DNA from: an uncultured Clostridia bacterium
GTDB taxonomy: Bacteria > Bacillota > Clostridia > TANB77 > CAG-508
Assembly (NCBI GenBank): GCA_934157035.1
Contig: CAKPHG010000002.1
Span: forward strand, 62,001-126,000
Length of the DNA: 64,000 bases
Direction of reading: 5' to 3'
A program made the position numbers and the translations under genes. The notes under the pieces were generated by a model. The model was not told the DNA's origin, did not search any database, and saw only the letters and a program-made list of their open reading frames with translations. This document shows positions 54,697 to 63,275 of this stretch, one piece after another (positions within the stretch are counted from its first letter, which is position 1; each line of letters opens with the position of its first letter).

Positions 54697-55131
54697 CAAA
54701 TTACCTTCTTTCCTAATTTTATGTTTTGTATTTTCTTCTCTAAATACTTTCATACATGTTTAATTTGTTCTTATAAAAATCTAATTTTTTATCTATGTTA
54801 TATCAAATATTATCATTTTTTCTGTATAGTGTCAATTTTGTAACCTCTTTACATTTTAAGAATTTATTATCTTTATAAAAGATTACGACCTTCGGGTTAT
54901 GAGCGAGGTTTGACGCGTTTTTGTGGTTTTGTGAAAATTAGAGTTTTTGTTGGTATTTCAGTATTTACGAGGGTCTTGGCTTATAGAACATTTGTGCATT
55001 TTTAGGGCATTTTTTGAGATGATTTTACCCAATTTTTACCCAATGGGTATAGTACGTTTGTTCTTAGAACTTTGGCTCTTGTGGATACTTTTGGAAAATG
55101 AAAAATTTTAATTTTTAGGAGGATTTAGATT
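54697..55131. other. Intergenic region at a composition boundary
   Basis: No gene of its own (435 bp). It holds the tRNA-Met-like fragment at 54886-54904. Downstream sequence is G/T-rich, unlike the A/T-rich flanks. A direct repeat TTTTACCCAA occurs twice at about 55023-55042, the second copy folding with GGGTA. AGGAGG leads into the 97-aa gene. Confidence 0.7.
54886..54904 (-). other. Candidate attachment site: tRNA-Met anticodon-arm fragment
   Basis: The minus strand reads GCTCATAACCCGAAGGTCG, matching the anticodon loop, 3' anticodon stem and part of the variable loop of bacterial tRNA-Met with CAT anticodon. Neither the D-arm, the T-arm nor the acceptor stem is present, so this is not a working tRNA. 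Such partial copies are left by tyrosine-recombinase integration. Confidence 0.6.
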
Positions 55132-55425
55132 ATGAATAATTTAAGAGAAGTTAATGATGATATTTTGAAGGATTGGTTAATGTTTAGAGAGGATGATTTA
55201 TGTTCTTTGACTTGTGATGAGGATAGAAAGCATTTTGTTTATTTTGATGAGATTTCTGAAAAAATTTTGAAGAATGTTCCAGATCAGAATAAAAAGTATG
55301 TGCAGAAGCAACTTAATTTGCTTGATGAGAATTTTATGGATTATATTTTCTATTGGAATGAGAAATATTATAGGAATGGTTTTTGTGATGGGATTGAATT
55401 GATTGGTGGATGCTTTGAGGCTTAG
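55132..55425 (+). CDS. Small hypothetical protein with atypical codon use
   Basis: 97 aa, acidic (begins MNNLREVNDDILKDWLMF), soluble, no family recognised. Strong AGGAGG site and a terminator right after it. Codons TTG, GAG, AAG and GGG are common, whereas neighbours use TTA, GAA and AAA, so the gene seems to come from a different source. It is the first gene beyond the candidate att fragment and convergent with the nuclease operon. Confidence 0.72.
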   Translation: MNNLREVNDDILKDWLMFREDDLCSLTCDEDRKHFVYFDEISEKILKNVPDQNKKYVQKQLNLLDENFMDYIFYWNEKYYRNGFCDGIELIGGCFEA

Positions 55426-55426
55426 A

Positions 55427-55457
55427 AAATAGTGAGCAAGTATTTTGCTCACTATTT
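55427..55457. terminator. Bidirectional terminator
   Basis: 13-bp perfect stem AAATAGTGAGCAA / TTGCTCACTATTT, overlapping the stop of the nuclease gene. Confidence 0.85.
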
Positions 55458-56882
55458 TTCATATAAATTGTAAATAAATTTCTCATTCAAAAATTCATTT
55501 ACTTGATTTCTATATGCTCCATTTGTAATCATTAAGTTTGTATCTACAAACGAAGAATTATCCTTTATCATATTATATACTCTTGCATTTTGTTCGTCTG
55601 TTAAAAATCCTAATACATCTATTTCATCTATATCTATTGAAAGCATCTTTAACTCATTTATAGTATAAAAACGTTCACTAAAATATTCTAAAATCGGATC
55701 AGGATTTAATGAAGCAAGGTCAAGAATTGAAGACAGATCCAGATAATTGAGTATTATTGGATACTTATTGACTTTTTTTAACACTTTACCATCTAATTTT
55801 TGGATACTGGTCTGAACAAATTCAATATTGTTTAAGCTTATACAAACATATATTATCTCTTTATTTTTTAAATTTAGTTCGATTTTTTTCCCATTGTCTA
55901 ATAATTCAATAGTATCTTTATTTTTTATATATTGGTCAAAATTATTAATTGTTTTATATCCTTTTCCTAAAGCACTTATAATCTGATATTCTAGTTCCTC
56001 ATTATTATTTGTTTTATAAATATCAAAATTAGTTGTCTTACACTCGAACACAATTATTTTATTATCTATTATAAGAATAATATCTAGTTCATTTTTTCCT
56101 TTTTCATTTATATAATATACATTTTTGTAAATTCCTTTATTCTTAAATGCTAATTGTATTTCTTGAGTACATTGTTTTTCAAATATTTTACCTCGATTGT
56201 TATAATAAATACTTAATTGTTTTTCATTACTATTTTCTTTAATTTTTGTTTCTATTTTATCATATAAGTAATATAGAAAATCCCAGATAAATATTAGAGT
56301 ATAATTATCATTATTAAACTTTATTAAATTAAAACAATCTCTTTTATCATTTATATTATTTAAATCAATTGAAACAAATTCTATTATTTGGTCAATTTCT
56401 GTTGTTGGTATTGTTAAATATGTATATATTTCATCTTTTGTAAGATAAAAATTATATTCTTTTCCTTTATTATCTAGTACCAAATTATTGTATGTAATAA
56501 TTCTTTTAATTATAGCTTTAATTAAGGCAATCATATTTTTAAAATCAAAATTAAATATTTTATTCCATTCTTTTTTTCCAATAGAATTATATATAAAATA
56601 TAACCTATTTATTGTCTTCTCTAATGGATAAGTTATATGAACAATATTTTTGTCAACAAAATAATCATCCTTATTTTCTAAGAAATTAAGAACACTGTCT
56701 CTTAATTTCTTAGAAAATAAATCTTTAAAATTTTTAATTGTTTTCTTTAATGTTTTATCCTTTATTTCTTTATAACTTGCTATAAGTTGAATATATTCAA
56801 CATCTGTATTTAACTTAAAATTTTGTGGTTTTCCAATATCATAATAATCACAATATATTTTATACAAGAATTCTTCATCCAT
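55452..56882 (-). CDS. PD-(D/E)XK nuclease-like protein of a putative defence operon
   Basis: 476 aa. The N-terminal 220 residues are helical with no recognised family. A restriction-endonuclease-like core follows: GKIFEKQCTQEIQLAF helix, then NELDIILI (Asp267) and IVFECKT (Glu280, Lys282), the D...E-x-K triad with metal-binding geometry. The tail (about 370-476) is again helical. Last gene of the seven-gene operon, 20 nt after the SieB-like gene. Could cut invader DNA or serve as a toxin-like effector; no target can be inferred. Confidence 0.72.
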   Translation of the reverse strand: MDEEFLYKIYCDYYDIGKPQNFKLNTDVEYIQLIASYKEIKDKTLKKTIKNFKDLFSKKLRDSVLNFLENKDDYFVDKNIVHITYPLEKTINRLYFIYNSIGKKEWNKIFNFDFKNMIALIKAIIKRIITYNNLVLDNKGKEYNFYLTKDEIYTYLTIPTTEIDQIIEFVSIDLNNINDKRDCFNLIKFNNDNYTLIFIWDFLYYLYDKIETKIKENSNEKQLSIYYNNRGKIFEKQCTQEIQLAFKNKGIYKNVYYINEKGKNELDIILIIDNKIIVFECKTTNFDIYKTNNNEELEYQIISALGKGYKTINNFDQYIKNKDTIELLDNGKKIELNLKNKEIIYVCISLNNIEFVQTSIQKLDGKVLKKVNKYPIILNYLDLSSILDLASLNPDPILEYFSERFYTINELKMLSIDIDEIDVLGFLTDEQNARVYNMIKDNSSFVDTNLMITNGAYRNQVNEFLNEKFIYNLYEK

Positions 56883-56902
56883 TTTACTAAATCTTCTCTT
56901 TT

Positions 56903-57439
56903 CTATTCTTTATATTTAAATTTCTTTTGAAGTTCTTCATTTTCTTCTATTGCTTTAAATACTCCTGGTTGTAGAAAATAAGGTATACAAGGATTATCCA
57001 TTTCAACATAATGGCTATTACCTGCTGGTGTTATAATATAATAATGTTGCAATTTTATAACAACACCACTATTAATAGGTAATTCCAATGTATAATCATC
57101 TTCTTTTAACATTTGAGTTATAACTTCAATTTCTGCTTTATTTTTCATATTAAGTAGAAATCTCTTCATACCCTCTTGCACTTTTTTGTTAAGTCTTTTA
57201 TTTTCATATCTCTTATATACTTTAACACCAAGCATAACAATTAATAATGTAATACTAAACCAAAAAATCAAGCCTAAAACAAATCCAAATTTGTTTCTAA
57301 AATCTAACATATACATTTTATTAATAATATCATCTGGCAAAAATAATATTAAACCACTTGCTAAAGCAAATGTAATTAAAATATATGGTGTTTTTAATAG
57401 TTTTGATATTTCTTTAATTACTGTTCCATCTACTTCCAT
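56903..57439 (-). CDS. SieB-like superinfection exclusion protein
   Basis: 178 aa. Two membrane helices (about 18-36 and 50-75) separated by LPDDIINKMYMLDFRNKFGF, which closely follows the superinfection exclusion protein B family pattern. A cytoplasmic part follows, with an MKRFLLNMKNKAEIEVITQML helix and a beta-rich end (GVVIKLQHYYIITP). SieB of lambdoid phages aborts infection by heterologous phages. Chromosomal homologues are widespread and their role is less clear. Lies between the ASCH and nuclease genes. Confidence 0.72.
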   Translation of the reverse strand: MEVDGTVIKEISKLLKTPYILITFALASGLILFLPDDIINKMYMLDFRNKFGFVLGLIFWFSITLLIVMLGVKVYKRYENKRLNKKVQEGMKRFLLNMKNKAEIEVITQMLKEDDYTLELPINSGVVIKLQHYYIITPAGNSHYVEMDNPCIPYFLQPGVFKAIEENEELQKKFKYKE

Positions 57440-57532
57440 GTTTTTTTATCTCCTTTTAATTAATATATACAAAAGCAAAATACTCCTTCAACCTTAAATT
57501 ACTCTCATACTTTGCTTTTCTTTTGTACCTTA

Positions 57533-57916
57533 TTATATTTCATATTCCCATAAACTTAAATGACCTTTTGCATCTATTGGATTTTCAAACACTTCAACAT
57601 CTGAAATTTGCCATCCATAATTTTCTTGAAAAGAACTTTTAGTATAAATATCATTATTTTCTTTTAACAATAGTTCTTTGAATTCTGGAGACATCTTTAT
57701 ACAATCTACTAATTTTACTTTTCCTAAAATTTTTTCATATGGTAATTCTTCTGGAAGATATTTTGCTAATCTTTTCATTGCTTCTTTATCTATGCCTTTA
57801 CCTGCATGTATTAATAATTCTCCTCTATATTTTGTTTGCCAACTTCTAAATTCAAATCTTTTATCTCCCTGTATTATCAAAGTTGCCCATGGTTGTTTAA
57901 TTGTTAATACTTTCAT
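57533..57916 (-). CDS. ASCH-domain protein
   Basis: 127 aa. Begins MKVLTIKQPWATLIIQGDKRFEFRSWQTKYRGELLIHAGK, the standard ASCH (PUA-like) start with the nucleotide-binding cleft residues. Ends with the usual LSLWEYE strand. ASCH proteins bind RNA or act on modified nucleosides. It overlaps the preceding gene by 20 nt and is coupled to it. Confidence 0.88.
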   Translation of the reverse strand: MKVLTIKQPWATLIIQGDKRFEFRSWQTKYRGELLIHAGKGIDKEAMKRLAKYLPEELPYEKILGKVKLVDCIKMSPEFKELLLKENNDIYTKSSFQENYGWQISDVEVFENPIDAKGHLSLWEYEI

Positions 57917-58163
57917 TTTTGTTGAACTCCTTTATCCTATTATTTTCCCATTCCTCATATTTCTTTTTATATTTTCCTTCATCACTTGCTAATATTTCTG
58001 TACCATCATAAAAAACAATTAGGATTTTATTAAAATCATTTCCACCAAAGTGTAAATAATCTTGTCCACCATCTATATAGCAATTATTACATTTACAACT
58101 TCGTAAGTCATGCCTATGTTTAAATTCAATAATATCATTACAACTCAAACATTTTATTTTCAT
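57897..58163 (-). CDS. Small zinc-ribbon-like protein
   Basis: 88 aa from the ATG at 58163, preceded by GGAG; an upstream in-frame start at 58190 is less likely. Four or five cysteines in CLSC (near 5-8) and CKCNNC (near 23-28), with HRHD between, then IDGGQDYLHFGG. The sequence resembles a small family often found next to ASCH or phage-related genes; the function is unknown. Confidence 0.68.
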   Translation of the reverse strand: MKIKCLSCNDIIEFKHRHDLRSCKCNNCYIDGGQDYLHFGGNDFNKILIVFYDGTEILASDEGKYKKKYEEWENNRIKEFNKNESINN

Positions 58164-58195
58164 ATTTTTATCTCCATATTTCTTTAACAATAAAT

Positions 58196-58768
58196 CTAGG
58201 ATTGAATAGCTTTTAATATTTGAGGTATAAACATTATAGCTATATCTGCTCCTTTATCTATAATGAATTTAAAAATTCCCTTTGCGATTTTCCATTTTTT
58301 ATTTTTACTTTCTCTACTTTTTTGTAACTCTTCAATCTCTTCTAACTTTTGTATTAGCTCCTTCTTTTCATTATCTCCTAAATACGTGTTTTCGTCTATA
58401 TTTTTTCTCACATCTTGCACAGAAAGATTAAAATAATTTTCATTAATATTAGTATTAGAATTATTTAAATTAAATGTATTATTACTTATTCTACCATTAT
58501 TTTGATATAATGTAGGATTCTCTATTTCAACTTCCAATAGTTCTAGTTTAGATTTTATTATTCTTACATTTTCTATTTGGTTAGGAGTTTTTCCACCTAT
58601 AGACATCGCATAATTTTTTAATCCATTAGAAAAATCAGGATACTTTGTTAGATACTTCCCTACTAAATCCGAAAAATCCTTGCCTTCCACATAATCTTTT
58701 TTTAATAATTCCTCACAAGTATTTATATCTTTTCTTATTTCTTGTTTCATTTTACTTATATAACTCAT
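58196..58768 (-). CDS. Unknown protein with Asn-rich linker and C-terminal membrane helix
   Basis: 190 aa. N-terminal helical domain (about 1-85), Asn/Ser/Thr-rich linker (NNTFNLNNSNTNINENYF, about 95-112), then SVQDVRKNIDENTYLGDNEKKELIQKLEEIEEL (helical hairpin) and a C-terminal hydrophobic helix (about 165-188). This sensor-linker-membrane layout recalls effectors of abortive-infection systems such as AbiTii-like proteins, but no family can be claimed. Fits a membrane-damaging or membrane-anchored role in the operon. Confidence 0.6.
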   Translation of the reverse strand: MSYISKMKQEIRKDINTCEELLKKDYVEGKDFSDLVGKYLTKYPDFSNGLKNYAMSIGGKTPNQIENVRIIKSKLELLEVEIENPTLYQNNGRISNNTFNLNNSNTNINENYFNLSVQDVRKNIDENTYLGDNEKKELIQKLEEIEELQKSRESKNKKWKIAKGIFKFIIDKGADIAIMFIPQILKAIQS

Positions 58769-58804
58769 CTTTTCTCCTCACATTACATTATACTTTATTT
58801 ATAA

Positions 58805-60112
58805 TTACTTTATTACTTCTGTCTCCTTATAAAAATACTTTCCTTTAGCAGAAATCATTATTATTCTTATCTCATAATTATCATTTAAACTTTCGTAATT
58901 ATTAATAATTTCTGTTAACTCTTGGATATTTGAACATTTTATATCATCATATTTTTCTGTTATTTTTTTAACCTTTATATCAATTCCTAAAATATTAAAT
59001 ACAACATCTTCTGATACTGTCATGATTGACGTTCTTTCCATATACACCAGTTGCTTTAGCCTTTCTATTTCAGATTGTCCTTTAATTACTGAAAATCTAA
59101 TATCTGTAGCTTTTATTTTCTCTCTTGAATCACTTATGTATTTATACAATTTATTTATAGTTAAAATATCATCATCTTCAATTGTATTTGGTATTTCAAA
59201 TTTTATATTAAAATATTCTTCTATAGTAATTATCTTTTTGAGAATACTTATATATTGTTCTAATACCTTTATCTTTTTTGTTTCATAATTCTTAGTATTT
59301 TTACCAGACATAATTTTTTTTTGCTTCTCTAGGTCATACATTGAATAGGGTTTTGTAATTAAATTTAATACAAACTGATTAAATTCGTATACAGCATTGC
59401 TTTGACTCTGCATAATTGGATTAATTTTGTAATTTAAATTACATTTTATTTTTCCATCATTGTCTTCTACTTCTAACTGTATAAATACTGATTTTAATGT
59501 TTGTTCATAGTTGTCAAATATAAATTTATTACTAGAAATTTGTTTTGTAAGTTTTAAATTAATATCTGTTAATTTAAAATCACAATTTTTAAAACATATT
59601 TCTACATTAAAAAATACTTTTGGTAGTTCCTTCTTATGTGGCAATATATAAGTTTTAACTCCTTCTTGCATTGGTGACAATTCTGGGTTAGGATATGGAT
59701 CAATAACATCTCCTAAATACTGTTCAAACTTTGTAACTTTAATTTCTACTGGACTATCAGCATATTGTAACATATCTAATAACACTTTTTGATCCTTGAT
59801 TCCTTTATATCTCTCATCTGTTACTGTAAATGAACTTTTAAAATTAACTGGATATTTAAGTGTAGATTCTTTTCTTGTTGCTTTACTTACTAACGCATAT
59901 TTACCATCGTGCATTTTCTTTATATCTACTATAAAATCCGGAAATAAACTATGTGATAAAGTCATATCTATAAAATTATTATTTGCAGAAGTAATTTGAA
60001 TCTCGTTCTTGTTTATAATTGTATTATTTTCCTGTTTTTCAATATTTACTTGTTCAATTTTTCCAATATTACTACTTTTTATATCTCCTATTTTATTTTT
60101 ATTATCTATCAT
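58805..60112 (-). CDS. Unknown 435-aa protein of the putative defence operon
   Basis: 435 aa, no family recognised. The N-terminal 30 residues (NKIGDIKSSNIGKIEQVNIE) repeat the motif found at the end of the small membrane protein just upstream. Next comes a beta-rich part (about 45-230) and a helical C-terminal half. No nuclease, NTPase or membrane motif was seen. The start codon lies 1 nt after the upstream stop, so the two are translationally coupled. Perhaps the ligand-binding or scaffold component of the operon. Confidence 0.62.
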   Translation of the reverse strand: MIDNKNKIGDIKSSNIGKIEQVNIEKQENNTIINKNEIQITSANNNFIDMTLSHSLFPDFIVDIKKMHDGKYALVSKATRKESTLKYPVNFKSSFTVTDERYKGIKDQKVLLDMLQYADSPVEIKVTKFEQYLGDVIDPYPNPELSPMQEGVKTYILPHKKELPKVFFNVEICFKNCDFKLTDINLKLTKQISSNKFIFDNYEQTLKSVFIQLEVEDNDGKIKCNLNYKINPIMQSQSNAVYEFNQFVLNLITKPYSMYDLEKQKKIMSGKNTKNYETKKIKVLEQYISILKKIITIEEYFNIKFEIPNTIEDDDILTINKLYKYISDSREKIKATDIRFSVIKGQSEIERLKQLVYMERTSIMTVSEDVVFNILGIDIKVKKITEKYDDIKCSNIQELTEIINNYESLNDNYEIRIIMISAKGKYFYKETEVIK

Positions 60113-60113
60113 T

Positions 60114-60284
60114 TTATTTGTTCTCCTGCTTTATATTCTCAATTTTACTATTTGAAATATCTCCTATTTTGTTTTGTTTCTTCGTATACTTAATTCCACC
60201 TAAAAATCCTATAATTCCAGTAAATATAGCCATTACTAATTCTAATATAATTCTCATAATTTGATTATCTACGAAATCAAACAT
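60114..60284 (-). CDS. Small single-helix membrane protein
   Basis: 56 aa. GGAG site 9 nt before the ATG. A transmembrane helix (IILELVMAIFTGIIGFLGGI, residues 12-31) is followed by a basic KYTKKQ segment and NKIGDISNSKIENI. The last segment is shared with the N-terminus of the next gene (NKIGDIKSSNIGKIEQ), suggesting that the two proteins associate through a common motif. First gene of the operon; promoter at 60321-60329. Confidence 0.75.
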   Translation of the reverse strand: MFDFVDNQIMRIILELVMAIFTGIIGFLGGIKYTKKQNKIGDISNSKIENIKQENK

Positions 60285-60320
60285 TTTAATTTTCTCCCTT
60301 CTACGCTAGATTTGTTCTTG

Positions 60321-60329
60321 ATTATACCA
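60321..60329 (-). promoter_or_regulatory. Extended -10 promoter of the putative defence operon
   Basis: TGGTATAAT on the minus strand, an extended -10 element with no strong -35. Predicted start about 30 nt before the ATG at 60284. Confidence 0.5.
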
Positions 60330-60433
60330 TATTTTTACAATAAATACCAGCTTAAATAAAATTCAATTATTTTTCATCATTATATAGCTTTATTTTTTAA
60401 AATATGATATAGTAATTTTGGAGGGGAATAAAA

Positions 60434-61123
60434 ATGAAATATAATAATAATGCTTTAGCCTTATATAATCTATTAAAGGATGATGGTATTATAGGTTCTG
60501 TAGGTAAAATAACATTTAAATTAGCTCATACTAGTGTAGATATATCAACTACAGATACAGTAGGTCAATCATTACAATCATGGTTGAAACAATATATGTT
60601 AGATAAAAATATAGTATTTATGGAAATGGATAATACTCAAGAATTTCCTGATTTTATTCTTGATCCGATTGATAGAGAAAATAATTTATTAGAGGTAAAA
60701 GCTTTTAATTACAATGCTGGTCCAGGATTTGATATTGCAAATTTTGAATCTTACTGCGATTCCGTTAGAATAAAACCATATAGATTAAATGCTGATTATT
60801 TAATTTTTGGTTATTCCATGACTGGTGCAGAAATCAAAATAGAAAATATTTGGATTAAAAAAATTTGGGAAATTTCTAGTTCTTCTGGACCACATCCATT
60901 AAAAGTACAAGATAAAAGAGGTATGATATACAACATAAGACCTTGCAAATGGTATGGTACAAATAATAATAGATTTCCAGCATTTACTTCACAAGAGCAA
61001 TTTATAAAAGCTATATATAATACATTAAAAGAATATCAACATTCGCGAATAAATGCAGATGAATGGTTATCTGATTTAAAAATGAATTATAAGAAATATT
61101 ATAATAAAGCTTTAGATGTTTAA
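60434..61123 (+). CDS. Type II restriction endonuclease (NgoBV/NlaIV-like)
   Basis: 229 aa. PD-(D/E)XK core: EFPDFILD (Pro72-Asp73) and LLEVKAF (Glu87, Lys89), spacing normal for the fold. Overall sequence resembles the NgoBV-type enzymes, which cut GGNNCC, but the specificity here is an inference. Convergent with a C5-cytosine methyltransferase, the natural partner. GGAGGGG site precedes the ATG. Confidence 0.72.
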   Translation: MKYNNNALALYNLLKDDGIIGSVGKITFKLAHTSVDISTTDTVGQSLQSWLKQYMLDKNIVFMEMDNTQEFPDFILDPIDRENNLLEVKAFNYNAGPGFDIANFESYCDSVRIKPYRLNADYLIFGYSMTGAEIKIENIWIKKIWEISSSSGPHPLKVQDKRGMIYNIRPCKWYGTNNNRFPAFTSQEQFIKAIYNTLKEYQHSRINADEWLSDLKMNYKKYYNKALDV

Positions 61124-61150
61124 ATACTGAGGTTCAACAACCTCAGTATT
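61123..61150. terminator. Bidirectional terminator between restriction and methylase genes
   Basis: 12-bp perfect stem AATACTGAGGTT / AACCTCAGTATT with a 4-nt loop and U-tract. Confidence 0.88.
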
Positions 61151-61157
61151 CTGTTTT

Positions 61158-62498
61158 TTAATCATTGTTTACTTTTAATCTATCCATATATGTATTAGCA
61201 ATTCTTTCTGATACCTCTTTAACAACATTTATTACTACTGTATTTCCTAATAAGTCAAAACCATTCTTTTTATCTTTTGGGTTATCAAAATCCTCTAATG
61301 TGTAGGTTTCAGGATATCCAAACAATCTTAATCCTTCACGAAGAGATAACGACCTAATACCTCCATTATCTATAATTCCTAATTTATCAACATCCATTGC
61401 AACAAGTGTCGGAGCAATATCGTTTGGATCTAGAATTTTATTATATTCAAAACTAAGCTTGCCAGAAACAATATTATATCCTATTTCTTTGCTTTCATCT
61501 TGAACTCTTTTTTTCGTTACTTTTCCATCATCTGTAACAAATGTAACTTCCTGTTTTGGATATTCCTTTTTTATATATCCTTTTTTCTCTAAATCATTTA
61601 ACATTTCTTCCAAATTTGGTATATCATAAAATGTTTTTATTTGATTTACTGTTAATGGCATACCATCCATCCATTTTATGCCTATTTCTTCTGCCCATTT
61701 TTTCTTGCGTCTTTCCCTTAATAGTTTTGATAATAGTTGTTTTTGTTCAGTTGTTATTTTTCCTTTTAATTCTAAATCCCAACTATGTATGTTATCGCTT
61801 CCGCCTCTTTTGTCTTTAATTGATTTTCCATATAATTCTTCAGGAGTAAATTTTTTAAATACACATTTTGTAAATTCTGTATCTTCCGTTTTTAGATTAG
61901 TCTCTAGTATATCTTTAAGAACTTCTCTACTTTCTTTAAAATTTTCTAAATTTACTTTTTTATCTAATGTTCCCGTAATATATACTCTTTTTCTTGATTG
62001 AGCCACGCCAAATTCTTTAGAATCTAATAGTTTCCATTCTACATTGTATCCTAAATCTTCTAATTTTTTTAATATTACTTTAAATGTTCTTCCTATTTTA
62101 TCATTTTTATTTTCTAAATCATGCGTAATTAGTCCTTCAACATTTTCAAGCAAAAATCCATAAGGTTTTTTAGCTTTTAATATTCTTTCGACTTCAAAAA
62201 ACATTGTTCCCCTTGTATCTGCAAATCCAAGTCTATTTCCTGCTGCACTAAATGGTTGACAAGGAAATCCTGCTAATAAAAAATCAAAATCTTCTAATGA
62301 ATTCGCATCTATCTCACATATGTCTCCTACTAATTTTTTATGTTCAAAATTTTTATTTAATGCTTTTATTGCTGATGGTTTAATTTCAGACGTTAAAACA
62401 CATTCTGTTTCAATGCCTTTTGCTTTAAAAGCTTCTTCAAATCCTAATCTTAGTCCACCTAATCCAGCAAATAAATCTATAAATTTAACTTTTTTCAT
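61158..62498 (-). CDS. C5-cytosine DNA methyltransferase
   Basis: 446 aa from the ATG at 62498, preceded by AAGGAAG. Motif I DLFAGLGGLRLGF, motif IV GFPCQPFS with catalytic Cys80, motif VI ENVEG, motif VIII QSRKRVYITG, motif X LLGNTVVINVV. The variable target-recognition region (about 205-355) is long and includes a helix-turn-helix-like stretch (LTVNQIKTFYDIPNLEEMLNDLEKKGYI). It should protect the host from the adjacent endonuclease. All catalytic motifs are intact. Confidence 0.95.
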   Translation of the reverse strand: MKKVKFIDLFAGLGGLRLGFEEAFKAKGIETECVLTSEIKPSAIKALNKNFEHKKLVGDICEIDANSLEDFDFLLAGFPCQPFSAAGNRLGFADTRGTMFFEVERILKAKKPYGFLLENVEGLITHDLENKNDKIGRTFKVILKKLEDLGYNVEWKLLDSKEFGVAQSRKRVYITGTLDKKVNLENFKESREVLKDILETNLKTEDTEFTKCVFKKFTPEELYGKSIKDKRGGSDNIHSWDLELKGKITTEQKQLLSKLLRERRKKKWAEEIGIKWMDGMPLTVNQIKTFYDIPNLEEMLNDLEKKGYIKKEYPKQEVTFVTDDGKVTKKRVQDESKEIGYNIVSGKLSFEYNKILDPNDIAPTLVAMDVDKLGIIDNGGIRSLSLREGLRLFGYPETYTLEDFDNPKDKKNGFDLLGNTVVINVVKEVSERIANTYMDRLKVNND

Positions 62499-62651
62499 GT
62501 TTTGCACTTCCTTATTTAGATTTATAATTTTTATATCATATATATCGAAAAATGTCAAGAACATTTGTTCTTTTTTTCTCTTTTTAATCTTATTTTTTAG
62601 TACAAGATTATTCTAACATATTTTTAATAAATAATCTATAAAATTACAAAG

Positions 62652-63275
62652 TTAATTTCTATGAAAAAAATGATCATATATATAGCCTGCCTTTATATAC
62701 TTCTCCGTCAATTCCATTTTCTTCTTTTCTAATAATTTCAAATACTTTTGTTTAAACACATTTTTACAAATCCATTTTATTCCCTCTCTTGAAATTACAA
62801 CTTTATTATTTATTAAAAGTTTATATTCTTCTAATCCGCTATCACACATTCTTTTAATAGCTTTTCTTATAGTAATTTCTTTTCTATTAAAATACTTACA
62901 TAATTGTTTTATATCCATATCTTCATTCCACCAATTTTCTTCATGCTCTATTTTTAATAATTCTTCATATTGTTTTATTCTATCTTCGAAAAAATCCACA
63001 TTAGCATCAATTAATGATTTTTCTTTATTAAAATACACTTGTAACAACCACGCATATCCTTCATCTAAAATAAAATATTTTCTACTTTTTACTTTTTCAC
63101 TTCTCCATCTGCAAGTCGGATGTTTTCTTAACATGATATTTACAGCTTTTCTTAAATCTTCATGTGTTATTTCTCTTCCGTATTTAGTAGTAACACCTAA
63201 CAATTTAAATCTCTTTAAAATTTTATTATAAGACACGAAAATACTATCTAAAGCTTGCTCTGAATCTCTGAACAT
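62652..63275 (-). CDS. Hypothetical protein with HTH-like motif, replication-module context
   Basis: 207 aa, basic and helical. Contains MDIKQLCKYFNRKEITIRKAIKRMCDSGLEEYKLL (about 119-155), a helix-turn-helix-like pattern, and an earlier GREITHEDLRKAVNIMLRKHPTCRWRSEKVKSR stretch. AAGGAAG site before the ATG. Downstream of the hairpin region and the DnaC-like gene, so probably part of a mobile-element replication or control module. I do not recognise the family. Confidence 0.65.
   Translation of the reverse strand: MFRDSEQALDSIFVSYNKILKRFKLLGVTTKYGREITHEDLRKAVNIMLRKHPTCRWRSEKVKSRKYFILDEGYAWLLQVYFNKEKSLIDANVDFFEDRIKQYEELLKIEHEENWWNEDMDIKQLCKYFNRKEITIRKAIKRMCDSGLEEYKLLINNKVVISREGIKWICKNVFKQKYLKLLEKKKMELTEKYIKAGYIYDHFFHRN

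Noticed and set aside
54860..54960. A complete tRNA-Met gene on the minus strand
   Set aside because: Only the anticodon loop and adjoining stem bases match; no acceptor stem, D-arm or T-arm can be formed.
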